Assembly (NCBI GenBank): GCA_963575745.1
Contig: CAUYUJ010003635.1
Coordinates: forward strand, 1 to 64,000
Source of the DNA: Prorocentrum cordatum
Taxonomy: Eukaryota > Sar > Dinophyceae > Prorocentrales > Prorocentraceae
Length of the DNA stretch: 64,000 nucleotides
Reading direction: 5' to 3'
In this document: one piece after another, positions 21,546-30,658 of the stretch
Numbering within the stretch: position 1 is the first letter of the stretch
Layout of the letters: every line of letters begins with the position of its first letter
Made by a program: the position numbers and the translations under genes
Notes under the pieces: model-generated
What the model was told of the DNA's origin: nothing
Databases searched by the model: none
The model's input: only the letters and a program-made list of their open reading frames with translations

Positions 21546-21785
21546 CGAGGGATCGTGGCCCTGGGAGCGCTGACGTAGCGTAATTTACGAGGGATCGTGG
21601 CCCTGGGAGCGCGGGTGTAGTGTAATCATGCTCAGGCCACCCAGGGAGATCTCTAACATGATTGTCCCGAGCTGGAACCGCGTGTTTGTACGTGTCCAGG
21701 CCGCCTGGGGATCTTTCATGGTTGTCCCGAGCTGGCACCGTGTTTTTACGTGTCCAGGCCACCAACACGACGCTTATCCCCAGCA
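21545..21785 (+). repeat. 41-bp minisatellite fragment and GTCCCGAGCTGGAACCG repeats
   Basis: Two GAGGGATCGTGGCCCTGGGA units, then two or three copies of a 60-bp segment containing TGTCCCGAGCTGGAACCG and GTGTCCAGGCC. Confidence 0.7.
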
Positions 21786-23175
21786 CGTTCTGTAGCGCGT
21801 CCCCTGGCACGTCCCGCGGTGCGTCCCCGTGGCACGTCCCTGGCACGTCGCCTGGCGCGTCCCTTGGAACGTTCCGCGGCGCGTCTTCCTGGCATGTTTC
21901 CTTGTCAATTAGCTCTGGGGCAGCTACTACGTGGACTATGTACTCAGGCAGCTCGAGCTTAAGATCCAGATCAGTTCGGTCAGGACTTGGATGCAAAGGA
22001 GGACTCGATCCACAACGCTATAGAGCACAATCGCGGCATGGCACATCGCAGTTCAGCACGGCGCAGCACAGCACAGCCCTCGGCACGGTACATCAAGATC
22101 GATACACTCACTCAGCATTGCAACCTGGCACGTTCCTTGGCACGTTCCGTGGCGCGTCCTGTGGCGAGTCCCCCTGGCACGTCGCGCGGCGCGTCCCTTG
22201 GCACGTCCCGTGGCACGTCCATTGGCACGTTCCGTAGCGCGTCCTCTTCGCACGTCCCGCGGTGTGTCCCCATGGCACGTTCCCAGGCACGTCGCTTGGC
22301 GCGTCCCTCGGAACTTTTGGCGGCGCGTCTTCTTAGCATGCCCCCCCGTGAATTAGCTCTTGGGCAGCTACTATGTGCCCAGGCAGCTCGAGCTTAATAT
22401 CGAGATCAGTTCGGTCAGGACTCGGATGCAAAGGAGGACTCGATCCACAACGCTATAGAGCACAATCGTCACGTGGCACATCGCAGTTCAGCACGGCGCA
22501 GCACAGCACAGCCCTCGGCACGGCAAATCAAGATCGATAAACTCAGCTTTGCAACTTGGCACGTTCCGTGGCGCGTCCTGTGGCGAGTTCCCCTGGCACG
22601 TCGCGCGGCGCGTCCCCTGGCACGTCCCGTGGCACGTCCATTGGCACGTTCCGTGGCGCGTCCCCTTGGCACGTCCCACGGTGCGTCCCCGTGGCACGTC
22701 CCCTGGCACCTCGCTTGGTGCGTCCCTTGGCACGTCCCGTGGCACGTCCATTGGCAGGCTCCGTAGCGCGTCCCCTTGGCACGTCCCGCGGTGCGTCCCC
22801 ATGGCACGTCCCCTGGCACGTCGCCTGGCGCGTCCCTTGGGACGTTCTGCGGCGCGTCCTCCTGGCAGGTTCCCCTGTCAATCAGCTCTGGGGCAGCTAC
22901 TACGTGGACTATGTACTCAGGCAGCTCGAGCTTAAGATCCAGATCAGTTCGGTCAGGACTCGGATGCAAAGGAGGACTCGATCCACAACGCTATAGAGCA
23001 CAATCGTGGCATGGCACATCGCAGTTCAGCGCGGCGCAGCACCGCACAGCCCTCGGCACGGTACATCAAGATCGATACACTAAGCATTGCATTTGCCCGT
23101 CGCCCAATCAGGTATCTTTGAAACGTTGCCATGTCTTACATTTATAGATTCCTTTCCGGGTTCGTGGGTCGATCA
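21785..23175 (+). repeat. GGCACGTCCC family, three consecutive copies
   Basis: Each copy has 12-bp repeats followed by the conserved block ending ATCAAGATCGATA. The last copy ends with the terminal junction GGTTCGTGGGTCGATCATG at 23,160-23,178. ORFs here are repeat reading frames. Confidence 0.9.
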
Positions 23176-23214
23176 TGTTCCCAGCGTTCTGCCGGATTCC
23201 GCCCCCGCTAATGG

Positions 23215-23345
23215 AATCCGATTGGGAAGAGGAGGAGGAGGAGGGAGAGGAGGAGGAGGAGGAGGAGGAGGAGGAGCAGGAGGAGGAGGACGAGGAGGAG
23301 GAGGACGAGGAGGAGGAGGAGGAGGAGGAGGAGGAAGAGAGGAGA
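23215..23345 (+). repeat. GGA triplet microsatellite
   Basis: (GGAGGA)n/(GACGAG)n tract preceded by GCTAATGGAATCCGATTGGG, which resembles the flank of the CCT tract at 17,465 in the opposite orientation. Confidence 0.9.
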
Positions 23346-23389
23346 GAGAAAGACGCATACGAGACAGGGGGTGGAACACGGTATGCTGA

Positions 23390-23670
23390 TTTTTCCCGGA
23401 AAGGGCCTGGGCCCAGGGTTCTCTTTTAGTGGGTTTACCCCCCGGTTTTTCCCGGAAAGGGCTTGGGCCCAGGGTTCTCTTTTAGCTGTTTACCCCCGGT
23501 TCTGACGGGTCAAGCGCCGGCGAAATTATTTGCGATAAATAACGAGGTAAAGTGCTGATTTTTTTGGAAAAAGTGCGTTTTGTGCGTGCCCGCTCGAGGA
23601 AAGTTCGCCCCCATCTCGGATCCTCGATAAATAACGGGGTCCGCAGACCCCCGCTTTCCCTCGTAAACAT
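23390..23670 (+). repeat. Two leader-module starts
   Basis: TTCCCGGAAAGGGCCTGGGC occurs at 23,393 and a near copy at 23,450, followed by GGCGAAATTATTTGCGATAA. Confidence 0.8.
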
Positions 23671-24240
23671 GATGGACCCACGAACCCGGAAAGGGATATA
23701 GACATGCGCAGCATGGTCACGTTTTCACGATACCCAACTGGGCGACATCTCACAAAACATCCCACGAGACACCCCGCGAAACATCCCACGAGACACCTCA
23801 CGAAACATTCCACGAGACACCTCACGAAACATTCCACGAGACACCCCGCGAAACATTCCACGAGACACCCCACGAAACATTCCACGACGACAGGCAACCA
23901 CTCAACCAAGGCGGTGTGGTCGTGCTGGGGAGTGGTCGTGCTGGGGTGTGGTCGTGCTGGGGGTGTGGTCGTGCTGGGGGGTGGTCGTGCTGGGGGGGTG
24001 GTCGTGCTGGGAGGTGGTCGTGCTGGGGAGTGGTCGTGCTGGGGCGTGGTCGTGCTGGGGCGTGATCGTGCTGGGGAGTGGTCGTGCTGTGGTGAGGTCG
24101 TGCTGGAGTGTGGTCGTGCTGGGGTGTGGTCTTGCTGGGGTGGGGCCGTGCTGGGGTGGGGTCGTGCTGGGGTGGGGTCCTGCTGGGGTGTGGTCGTGCT
24201 GGGGTGTGGTCGTGCTGGGGTGGGGTCGTGCTTGGGCCCC
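23670..24240 (-). repeat. Inverted 16-bp satellite cassette
   Basis: In minus orientation: terminal module (23,670-23,740), 24-bp repeats (23,745-23,895), exit sequence and 16-bp array (23,912-24,235). Confidence 0.9.
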
Positions 24241-24269
24241 GCGGCCACGTCGTCGGAACCTCCCCCGGA

Positions 24270-24370
24270 CTCTGATCCCCCCGCGCCCCTGAAACATCCC
24301 TTCCGCTTTCTTCTCTTTTTTCCATCCCCGCGCCATGTGTCAGGCCAAAAAGCACCATGCGTCTTTGACC
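24270..24370. repeat. Dispersed CATGTGTCAGGCCAAAAAG repeat
   Basis: CGCGCCATGTGTCAGGCCAA, AAAGCACCATGCGTCTTT and the preceding CTTTCTTCTCTTTTTTCC recur at 26,265-26,405 and 27,345-27,485. The latter two also share CTCATACTCTCGTGGGGCAG. Confidence 0.85.
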
Positions 24371-24458
24371 GCTGCCTGAAAAAGACGAAGGTTTGGCAGC
24401 GTTGAAGGCTGCCGAAAAATCACCATATAGCACCATATGTGTTGCCAGATAGCACCAG

Positions 24459-25463
24459 TCACTGCCGAAATTCCAACTTATGACGGCGCTGGACAAATAT
24501 CTTATTTGCAGGGGCGTGCACAAGGCCCTGCCACCACAAGTAGCTCAGGTACGTGTCGAGGCCGTAGTACCCCTCGTTCTGGTACTCCCATTCTGTGCGG
24601 TCGATGAGCCTCTGGCAAGAAGAGCGGGAGATGGCCAAGGCGTGGGCCCCGAAGACGGGCCACCGATTGAGGCTGTGGTAGCCGCACCACACGGCGGTCG
24701 CCCGGGACGCGCTCCCGAGGGCCTCATGCACGTCAGCTGCTCCGAGGCCCTTGACCAGCCGCGCGTCGTCCTCCAGAAACAAGACGAACCTCAAGCCAAC
24801 ATCGGCGTGGAAGGCCTCCACGGCCCTCGGGAGCACCATGCGGTGGAATGCCGCCATGCAGCACTGGTGAGCCTTCACGTGCTCGAGACGCTGGCCCCGG
24901 CATTTGCTGGGCGGGTGCAACAGATCGATGCCTTGGACGCGGTGAATCCTCGATGGGTCCAATCCAAGCGAGTCCGAAAGATGCGCCCGCGTGTCCGAGA
25001 ACATCGACTCACTATCCTCGCGGCGCTTGGGGCACAAGATGAAGCACAATATGGAGCCCATCAGCGCCTGGACGACGCTGGCGGCCTGGCTCTGCTCACT
25101 GGCGCGCTTAGCGGCGCGGCGGCGCTGGTGCGCCCGACGGCGTTCGTCCGCCTGGAAAAAAACCGAAAAGACGCCATACACATAAACTGTCGGAGGTCTG
25201 CGCGGGTTTCTTGGATCGGCGCTGGCCCCCCCGCCTCCCTGGCTCCCTGGCGCGGGGGGGAGGAAGGGTTGCCCAACGCCGACCCAAGAAATCCGCGCGG
25301 ACCTCCGAGACTTCACGTTTATGGCGTCCTTTCGTCTTGGAGCCTTAGCTTTGCCACCCCGCTTGTGCACCTCGCGGACATGGCGATTGAGTGCGACTTG
25401 CGCACTCCGCGCGCTCGAACCCCAGAACTTTTTAGTGCACTTCTCGCACTGGGCGTGAGGCAT
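24459..25463 (-). CDS. GT25-like glycosyltransferase with N-terminal C2H2 zinc finger; candidate introner inside
   Basis: The frame is open for 334 residues, but the likely mRNA joins 25,463-25,329 to 25,151-24,459, giving about 275 residues. Exon 1 holds a C2H2 finger: Cys6, Cys9, His28, His33. Exon 2 resembles the GT25/LPS-type glycosyltransferase fold: RIHRVQGIDLL, an HQCCMAAFHRMVL helix, and FVLFLEDDARLVKGL, whose EDD would bind metal and nucleotide sugar. It continues with WCGYHSLNRWPVFGAHALAI and ends YGLDTYLSYLWWQ. GT25 enzymes add hexoses to glycans or glycoproteins in the secretory pathway. No signal peptide is seen, which is odd for that location. The zinc finger could be an accretion. 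A DinoSL relict lies 26 bp upstream of the ATG. Confidence 0.65.
   Translation of the reverse strand: MPHAQCEKCTKKFWGSSARSAQVALNRHVREVHKRGGKAKAPRRKDAINVKSRRSARISWVGVGQPFLPPAPGSQGGGGASADPRNPRRPPTVYVYGVFSVFFQADERRRAHQRRRAAKRASEQSQAASVVQALMGSILCFILCPKRREDSESMFSDTRAHLSDSLGLDPSRIHRVQGIDLLHPPSKCRGQRLEHVKAHQCCMAAFHRMVLPRAVEAFHADVGLRFVLFLEDDARLVKGLGAADVHEALGSASRATAVWCGYHSLNRWPVFGAHALAISRSSCQRLIDRTEWEYQNEGYYGLDTYLSYLWWQGLVHAPANKIFVQRRHKLEFRQ
25152..25328 (-). other. Candidate introner: 177-nt GA-AG intron with inverted repeats
   Basis: On the coding strand it begins GACGCCATAAACGTG and ends GTTTTTTTCCAG, a textbook acceptor. The first and last ~60 bp are imperfect inverted repeats around a G/C-rich loop. 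Removal joins Lys45 (AAG) to Ala (GCG) in phase 0. The length is a multiple of three without stops, so the genomic ORF reads through it. GACGAA occurs on both flanks, a possible target duplication. Confidence 0.6.
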
Positions 25464-25488
25464 GGCCTAACCGACCCTGGGCAAAGTG

Positions 25489-25507
25489 CTTGAGCAAGAA
25501 CGGCTAC
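25489..25507 (-). other. DinoSL relict upstream of the GT25-like gene
   Basis: On the minus strand it reads GTAGCCGTTCTTGCTCAAG: 16 of 21 DinoSL positions match without gaps, ending 26 bp upstream of the ATG. Confidence 0.6.
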
Positions 25508-25509
25508 AT

Positions 25510-26060
25510 GAACCCCGCCTCTTCCTTTCGACGGTCTTTTTCGATCGCCCCTGAAACATCCCTCCTTCCTGCGTCGTGCTGGAAAGCTCTGGCTGGGATG
25601 GGCGGCCGAGGACGTCGGAATCTCCGTTCGGTCCTTCCCGGTCGAAGGTGGGCACGCGCCCAAACCATCGAATGTCAAAGCGGCCCAGCGGGGAAGGGGG
25701 GCAGGGAGGGATGTTTCAGGGGCGCTCGTGCAGGATGGGGTCGAAGGGCGAGCGGATAGACGCTCCAAGATGGGGTCGGGAGCTCGAAGTCGGCGCCACG
25801 AGCCCCAGGGCACGAGACACCTCACGAAACATCCCACGAGACACCTCACGAAACATTCCAGGAGACACCCCGCGAAACATTCCACGAGACACCTATTTTT
25901 CTGACTACCTAGCCAACTGTCCCCTCCCTCCTCCTAGCTTGTTTCTATCGCACGGGCGCCGCGGGCCGCCTATCATGTCCTACTCTCTATCGGCGTGACT
26001 ATCTAGCGCTGTCGGGCCAGCCTCCCAGATCTGCGCGGCGAAAGCAGGAGCGGCAGAGCC
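25510..26060. other. Intergenic with satellite fragments
   Basis: Contains an inverted fragment of the 24-bp repeat (25,815-25,895). A TATCGCACGGGCGCCGCGGG block (25,945-25,997) recurs at 26,405-26,455. No gene is supported. Confidence 0.55.
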
Positions 26061-26265
26061 GGGCGAAAGACGCGGGGGCGAGGGCTGACCCTGAGGGTGC
26101 AATGCCCAAGCCTGCGCCGCGCTGTCGAGCCAACTGACCTGATCTGCGCAGCGAAAACGGAAGAGGAGGCAAGGCGAACAGGGAAACCGGCTGACCCTGA
26201 GGGTGCAATGCCGAGCAAGGAGAAAGCGAGACGAGGGCTGACCCTGAGGGTGCACTGCCCTGAGC
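26060..26265 (+). repeat. GCTGACCCTGAGGGTGCAATG repeats, cluster 1
   Basis: Three copies (26,083; 26,190; 26,236) of a motif centred on the 11-nt palindrome ACCCTGAGGGT. They are separated by TCTGCGCGGCGAAAGCAGG-like spacers. Confidence 0.85.
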
Positions 26266-26446
26266 TTTCTTCTCTTTTTTCCCTCCCCGCGCCATGTGTC
26301 AGGCCAAAAAGCACCATGCGTCTTTTGAAAACTCATACTCTCGTGGGGCAGCGGCTGAGGAAACTGGAACGGCCTGAGAAAAGGAATTCCCCGTCGTGCC
26401 AGGCCTATCGCACGGGCGCCGCGGGCCGCCTATCATGTCCTACTCT

Positions 26447-27055
26447 CTATCGGCGGGCCTTCTGGATCTTCTCGTGCAGCCTCTCTCTCAGCCTCCTCTT
26501 GACATCCTCCTTCGCCTCCTCCTCCTCCTTCGCCTGCGCCTCCCTCTGCCTCCTCACCTCCTTTGCCAGAGTCTCCTTGATCGTCGCCCTCCTCTCCATG
26601 TCGTCCGCTTGCCTCCTGAGGGCCTCCAGCGCACGCCTCATCCTGGTCACCTCGTCGCCCTCCTGCTGCGCCAGCGCCGCCTCCATGAGCTCATCTCTGC
26701 CCCTCAGGGCCCTCGCCTCCTCCTCCTCCTTCTTTCTCCTGGCGCCTTCCTTCTCCTCCTCCCTCCTTCTCCTCCACTCTTCCGCCCGCTTGAGGCGCCT
26801 CCTCGCCGTCTCCTCATCCTCCTGGGCCCCGCTCGCCGCATCCTCATTCACCATCGCCTGACGCCCCGCCGCGTCCTTCCTCTGTTTGGCCTGCGCCTCC
26901 TCCGCCTCCTCCTCCTCCTCCTCCTCGCCGCCCCCTCCTCCATCCTGCTCCTCGGCCTCTTCGCGCACCTCGGACGTGATGCCTTCTGATGGATCCATCT
27001 CATCGAGGATGAAGCGGATCCGCAGGTACCATGGCTCCAGCAATGGCTCCATCAT
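26447..27055 (-). CDS. Charged coiled-coil protein, unrecognised
   Basis: 202 residues from the ATG-ATG at 27,055. The first 30 residues (MEPLLEPWYLRIRFILDEMD) look globular. A Gly/Glu-rich linker follows, then about 140 residues of Arg/Glu/Ala-rich heptads with almost no Gly or Pro, a strong coiled-coil pattern. The 3' end runs into a dispersed repeat (TATCGCACGGGCGCC block), so the native C-terminus may be lost. Triplet-biased DNA can also produce such frames, but the non-repetitive N-terminus argues for a real gene. No SL relict is seen upstream. Confidence 0.4.
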   Translation of the reverse strand: MMEPLLEPWYLRIRFILDEMDPSEGITSEVREEAEEQDGGGGGEEEEEEEAEEAQAKQRKDAAGRQAMVNEDAASGAQEDEETARRRLKRAEEWRRRREEEKEGARRKKEEEEARALRGRDELMEAALAQQEGDEVTRMRRALEALRRQADDMERRATIKETLAKEVRRQREAQAKEEEEAKEDVKRRLRERLHEKIQKARR

Positions 27056-27415
27056 TTGCCCCACGCGCCCTGGGCTCGATCCGCTCGGGAGGGAGAGGAC
27101 CGTTTCTCACGGGAGAGTTCCTGCCCGTTCGCCGTCAATTGCCAGGGCTGGCCGGCGATATTTAACTGCCCGTTCCTCTGTTGGCGTCCCGGAAAGGGAT
27201 ATAGACATGTGGAGCATGGGCACGTTTTCACAATACCCAACGGGGCAACACCTCACGAAACATCCCACGAGACACCTCACGAAACATCCCACGAGACACC
27301 CTTCCCCGGACTCTGATCCCCCCGCGCCCCTGAAACATCCCTCCCGCCTTTCTTCTCTTTTTTCCCTCCCCGCGCCATGTGTCAGACCAAAAAGCACCAT
27401 GCGTCTTTTGAAAAC

Positions 27416-29108
27416 TCATACTCTCGTGGGGCAGCGGCTGAGGAAACCGGAACGGCCTGAGAAAAGGAATTCCCCGTTGTGCCAGGCCATGCATATATTC
27501 TCTTGGAGAGATACTGCACTCATGCGCCGCAGCTCTTTCTTGAACTGCTTTGTATGCCAATTGCACACCAACCTCTTCGGCAGCTTCGCATTGATGCGTT
27601 TCAACGTATTCCGCACGCGATTCTCATTGGCCACGTGCCGTTTCGTGTGGTCTTTCTCCTCACCATACCAGCAAAAGAAAAATTTATTTGCATTGGGGCC
27701 TGCAATGACGAGAGCCTGCCACTGCTCAGACCACGCGAATAACTGAGACGGCATTTGCATGTCCGCACAACCCAGCGGCGCTAACATATTTTTGATTATA
27801 AATCGAGTCGAGTCTTCTCCTCCGAAATCACGTAAAGATAACATGTGCTGAAAAGCCTCGTCCACGCTACTGGCTTTGGCAATGCCAACCAATGCTTTCA
27901 ATTTATCCCCTTCGAATGTATTGAGCACTGCCGCCGCGCACGTGGCATTCTGTCCTGGGCCAACGCCTACAAAATACCTTGTATCGGATGTCTTCCCGTC
28001 ACCACATGGCCCCTTATGGTTGTGGATAAACGAAAAGACATCATCTATCTCTGTCAAGCGCGGGGCTTCGCTCTCCAAGAAAAAGGTTGCAACCGAGCGG
28101 CTTCTGCCCGACCACACCAAGAATGTTGTGCGAATCGCCCATCTTGTCCTTGAGAGTCCGCGCGCCGGCACGCAAGCGATCATACAACGGTAAAAACCCT
28201 TGAATGTCATCTTCCAGATGAACGTTGTGGCGCTGGCTGTGGATGAAGTCAGATGCTAATGAGCACTCTGGAACACCCGGCGTCATCAATTCGCGCACCC
28301 GGTTCCTCCTTAGCATCATGCGATGAAACTTGAAGGTGCTGATGTCACCGCCGTCGACCGTGGTCTCTAAAACAAAATCTTTAAATTCTTGCAACAGCGT
28401 TTCACTGTGCTCACCATCTTCGCCCTTGTGTACTTTGAAAGCTGCCCTTAACTCACGGCCCATGATGTAAACCAAAAGAATGTCATCCATCAAGCCTTCC
28501 CAATCATCACGCCGCTTTCCTGGGTTATCGAACAGGGCTTGGTACGAGCCTCTAGAAATCGCGCCCATTTTGCTCCTTTTGAGAACGTTAGCTGCATGTG
28601 CCCATTTGACTTTCCCCGGGTTGTTCAATGCAGCCTTGCTGACCTCGTCGAGCCAAGGGCGACGCCCCGTCTTCTTGATTGCTTGCGGCGCTAGCGTGAC
28701 ACTCACAAGCTGGTAAACATCTGCTGGGAGATGCGCAGAGAAAAAGTGAAGTACATGCGCTTGCTTTGCTAAAGACTTCCACGTGACATGCACCCTCGAT
28801 TTTTCTAACCAGGACGTCTTGATCGCGCACTGGCGCGCTTCTGACCGAGCACGAATGCAGCCATGAACTGTCTGCGCTCGCCTGATAGATCCACAATCAA
28901 TTATCCAATGAAATCCAGAGGGCGCCTCCATGCACGTAGAAGAACGAAATAACAAGTCCTCGAAGTCGGACGCCGCAGGGCGCTTCCGCGCCAGCATGGC
29001 GCCCGGCGAAGCCGCCCGGCTGACCCTGGGGGTGCAATCGCCAGACGGCCCCGGGGCCGCGCGGCTGACCATGGGAGTACACGCGCCACGCGGCCCCTCC
29101 GCGGGCAA
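27416..29108 (-). CDS. Unrecognised protein, about 560 residues, with one frameshift
   Basis: Frame 1 (29,108 to 28,041) and frame 2 (28,210 to 27,416) read as one protein if the frame changes at the T5 run at 28,080-28,084 (minus strand). Frame 1 then ends a few codons into spurious sequence, while frame 2 continues with SEAPRLTEIDDVFSFIHNHK. The protein has a basic mid-region (KKTGRRPWLDEV) and a C-terminal NKFFFCWYGEEKDHTKR segment. I recognise no domain. The first ~37 residues are translated GCTGACCCTGAGGGTGC repeats, so the native start may be the ATG at 28,997 (MLARKRPAASDFEDLLF). The stop lies in the dispersed CTCATACTCTCGTGGGG repeat. A DinoSL relict lies at 29,167-29,193. Confidence 0.55.
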
Positions 29109-29575
29109 GCGCGCACCGGCCGCAAGGCCTCTCCAACAACAATTCGTCGCACATGCACAAAAATATTTGAGCCGAAAGCCAAAATGGCTACGACATGTTC
29201 AATACAATATTAAGAGAGGGTGGACATGGGCTGACCCTGAGGGTGCACTGCCCGGCGGAGAGGAGGAGAGGCGAACGGGAGGCCGGCTGACCCTGAGGGT
29301 GCAATGCCGGGGCAGGAAAAGACCGAGGACGAGGGCTGACCCGGAGGGTGCAATGCCCGGCGGCCAGCAGGAAAGAATAACGGTGAGACCGGCTGACCCT
29401 GAGGGCGCAATGCCGGCGTGGGAAACGCGCGGGGGCAGGGGCTCACCCTGGGGGTGCACTGCCCAGCGGAGAAGAGGAAAGGCGAACGGGAGCACGGCTG
29501 ACCCGGAGGATGCAATGCCGGCGCAGGAAGACAGCGAGGACAGGGGCTGACCCCGAGGGTGCAATGCCCGGCCCG
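29005..29575 (+). repeat. GCTGACCCTGAGGGTGCAATG repeats, cluster 2
   Basis: Two diverged copies at about 29,020 and 29,060 fall inside the N-terminus of the minus-strand gene, and about seven follow at 29,229-29,560 at roughly 50-bp spacing. Flanks alternate between GGG...CCCGGC and CCGG...CCGG contexts. Confidence 0.85.
29167..29193 (-). other. DinoSL relict with a 7-nt insertion
   Basis: The minus strand contains CGTAGCCATTTTGGCT exactly, then TTCGGCTCAA, as if the SL 3' end were partly repeated. It lies about 60 bp upstream of the ORF at 29,108, on the same strand. Confidence 0.85.
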
Positions 29576-29850
29576 GAGAACAACCGGCCGCTCCAGTTTT
29601 CAATGCGTACAACCACAATCGTGCAAAATACATAGGGAAATCCATATCCAGAGCAGAAGCCCTCTGACACGAAAAAGTAGATTATCAGGAAAAAGCTACT
29701 TTTTTAAGAGTTTTCGCGCATCTCGTTATGTCGCATGAAACGCAAGGAATCCTTGAGATTAATGCCAGCCGCTTTTGAAAACTCGGCGTCCTCTTGGGGG
29801 TTTTCTTGGGCTGCTGCGGGCCCCCCGGCTTCCTCCTCGTTCTCATTGTT
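29575..29850. other. No gene seen
   Basis: Unique sequence with no credible ORF. Confidence 0.5.
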
Positions 29851-29911
29851 CTTTCCTCCTCCTCCTCTTCTCCGCCTCCTCCTCCTCCTCCTCGTCCTCC
29901 TCATCATCCTC

Positions 29912-29975
<64 letters not shown>

Positions 29976-30051
29976 TCTCATCATCATCATCATCATCAGC
30001 ATCATCATCATCCCCCTCCTCCTCCTCCTCCTCCACATCGTTCTCCTTCTT

Positions 30052-30082
<31 letters not shown>

Positions 30083-30115
30083 CACTCCTCATCCTCCTCT
30101 TCATCTCGGAGGAGG
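29850..30115. repeat. CCT and CAT triplet microsatellites
   Basis: CCT-rich to 29,910, (ATC)n at about 29,912-30,010, then CCT-rich to 30,110. ORFs here are homopolymeric Asp, His, Ile or Ser runs. Confidence 0.95.
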
Positions 30116-30204
30116 GCACCGTGAGCCAGCGCGATTTTTCAACGGATCGGCGCGGCGAAATCATGATGACTGGGGACGCGCGACGGCTCGCAAGAGAAGC
30201 GCCC

Positions 30205-30545
30205 CCGCGCGCTCCGGCGGACCCCGCGGGCGCAATGCCCCGAATGGAGGAAGACCGGGCTGACCCTGCGGGTGCAATGCCCGGCGAAAGAAGGAGAACC
30301 AAATGGGGGGCCGGCTGACCCTGAGGGTGCAATATCGGGCAGGGAAAGAACGACGACGGGGGGCTGACCCTGAGGAATGCCCAGCGAAAGGAGCGGAGAG
30401 GCGAAGGGGTGGCCGGCTGACCCGGAGGGTGCAATGCCGGGCAAGGCAAAAAGCGAGGACGGGGGCCGACCCTGAGGGCGCGATGCCCAGCAGCGAAGGG
30501 GGCGCGGGGCCGACGGAAAAATACGAGGGCTGGCCCTGACGGCGA
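30205..30545 (+). repeat. GCTGACCCTGAGGGTGCAATG repeats, cluster 3
   Basis: Seven copies at about 50-bp spacing, between the unrecognised gene at 27.4-29.1 kb and the RPA-like gene. Confidence 0.85.
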
Positions 30546-30658
30546 AGCGCCCCCGCGGGCGGCAGCCACGGCGCGCGCCCAGCAGGTAGACGGCGTCGTG
30601 GCGCGCGTGATTGGCCCCCTTGCACTAGGGTCGACCGAACCTACGAATCGCCGGACTC

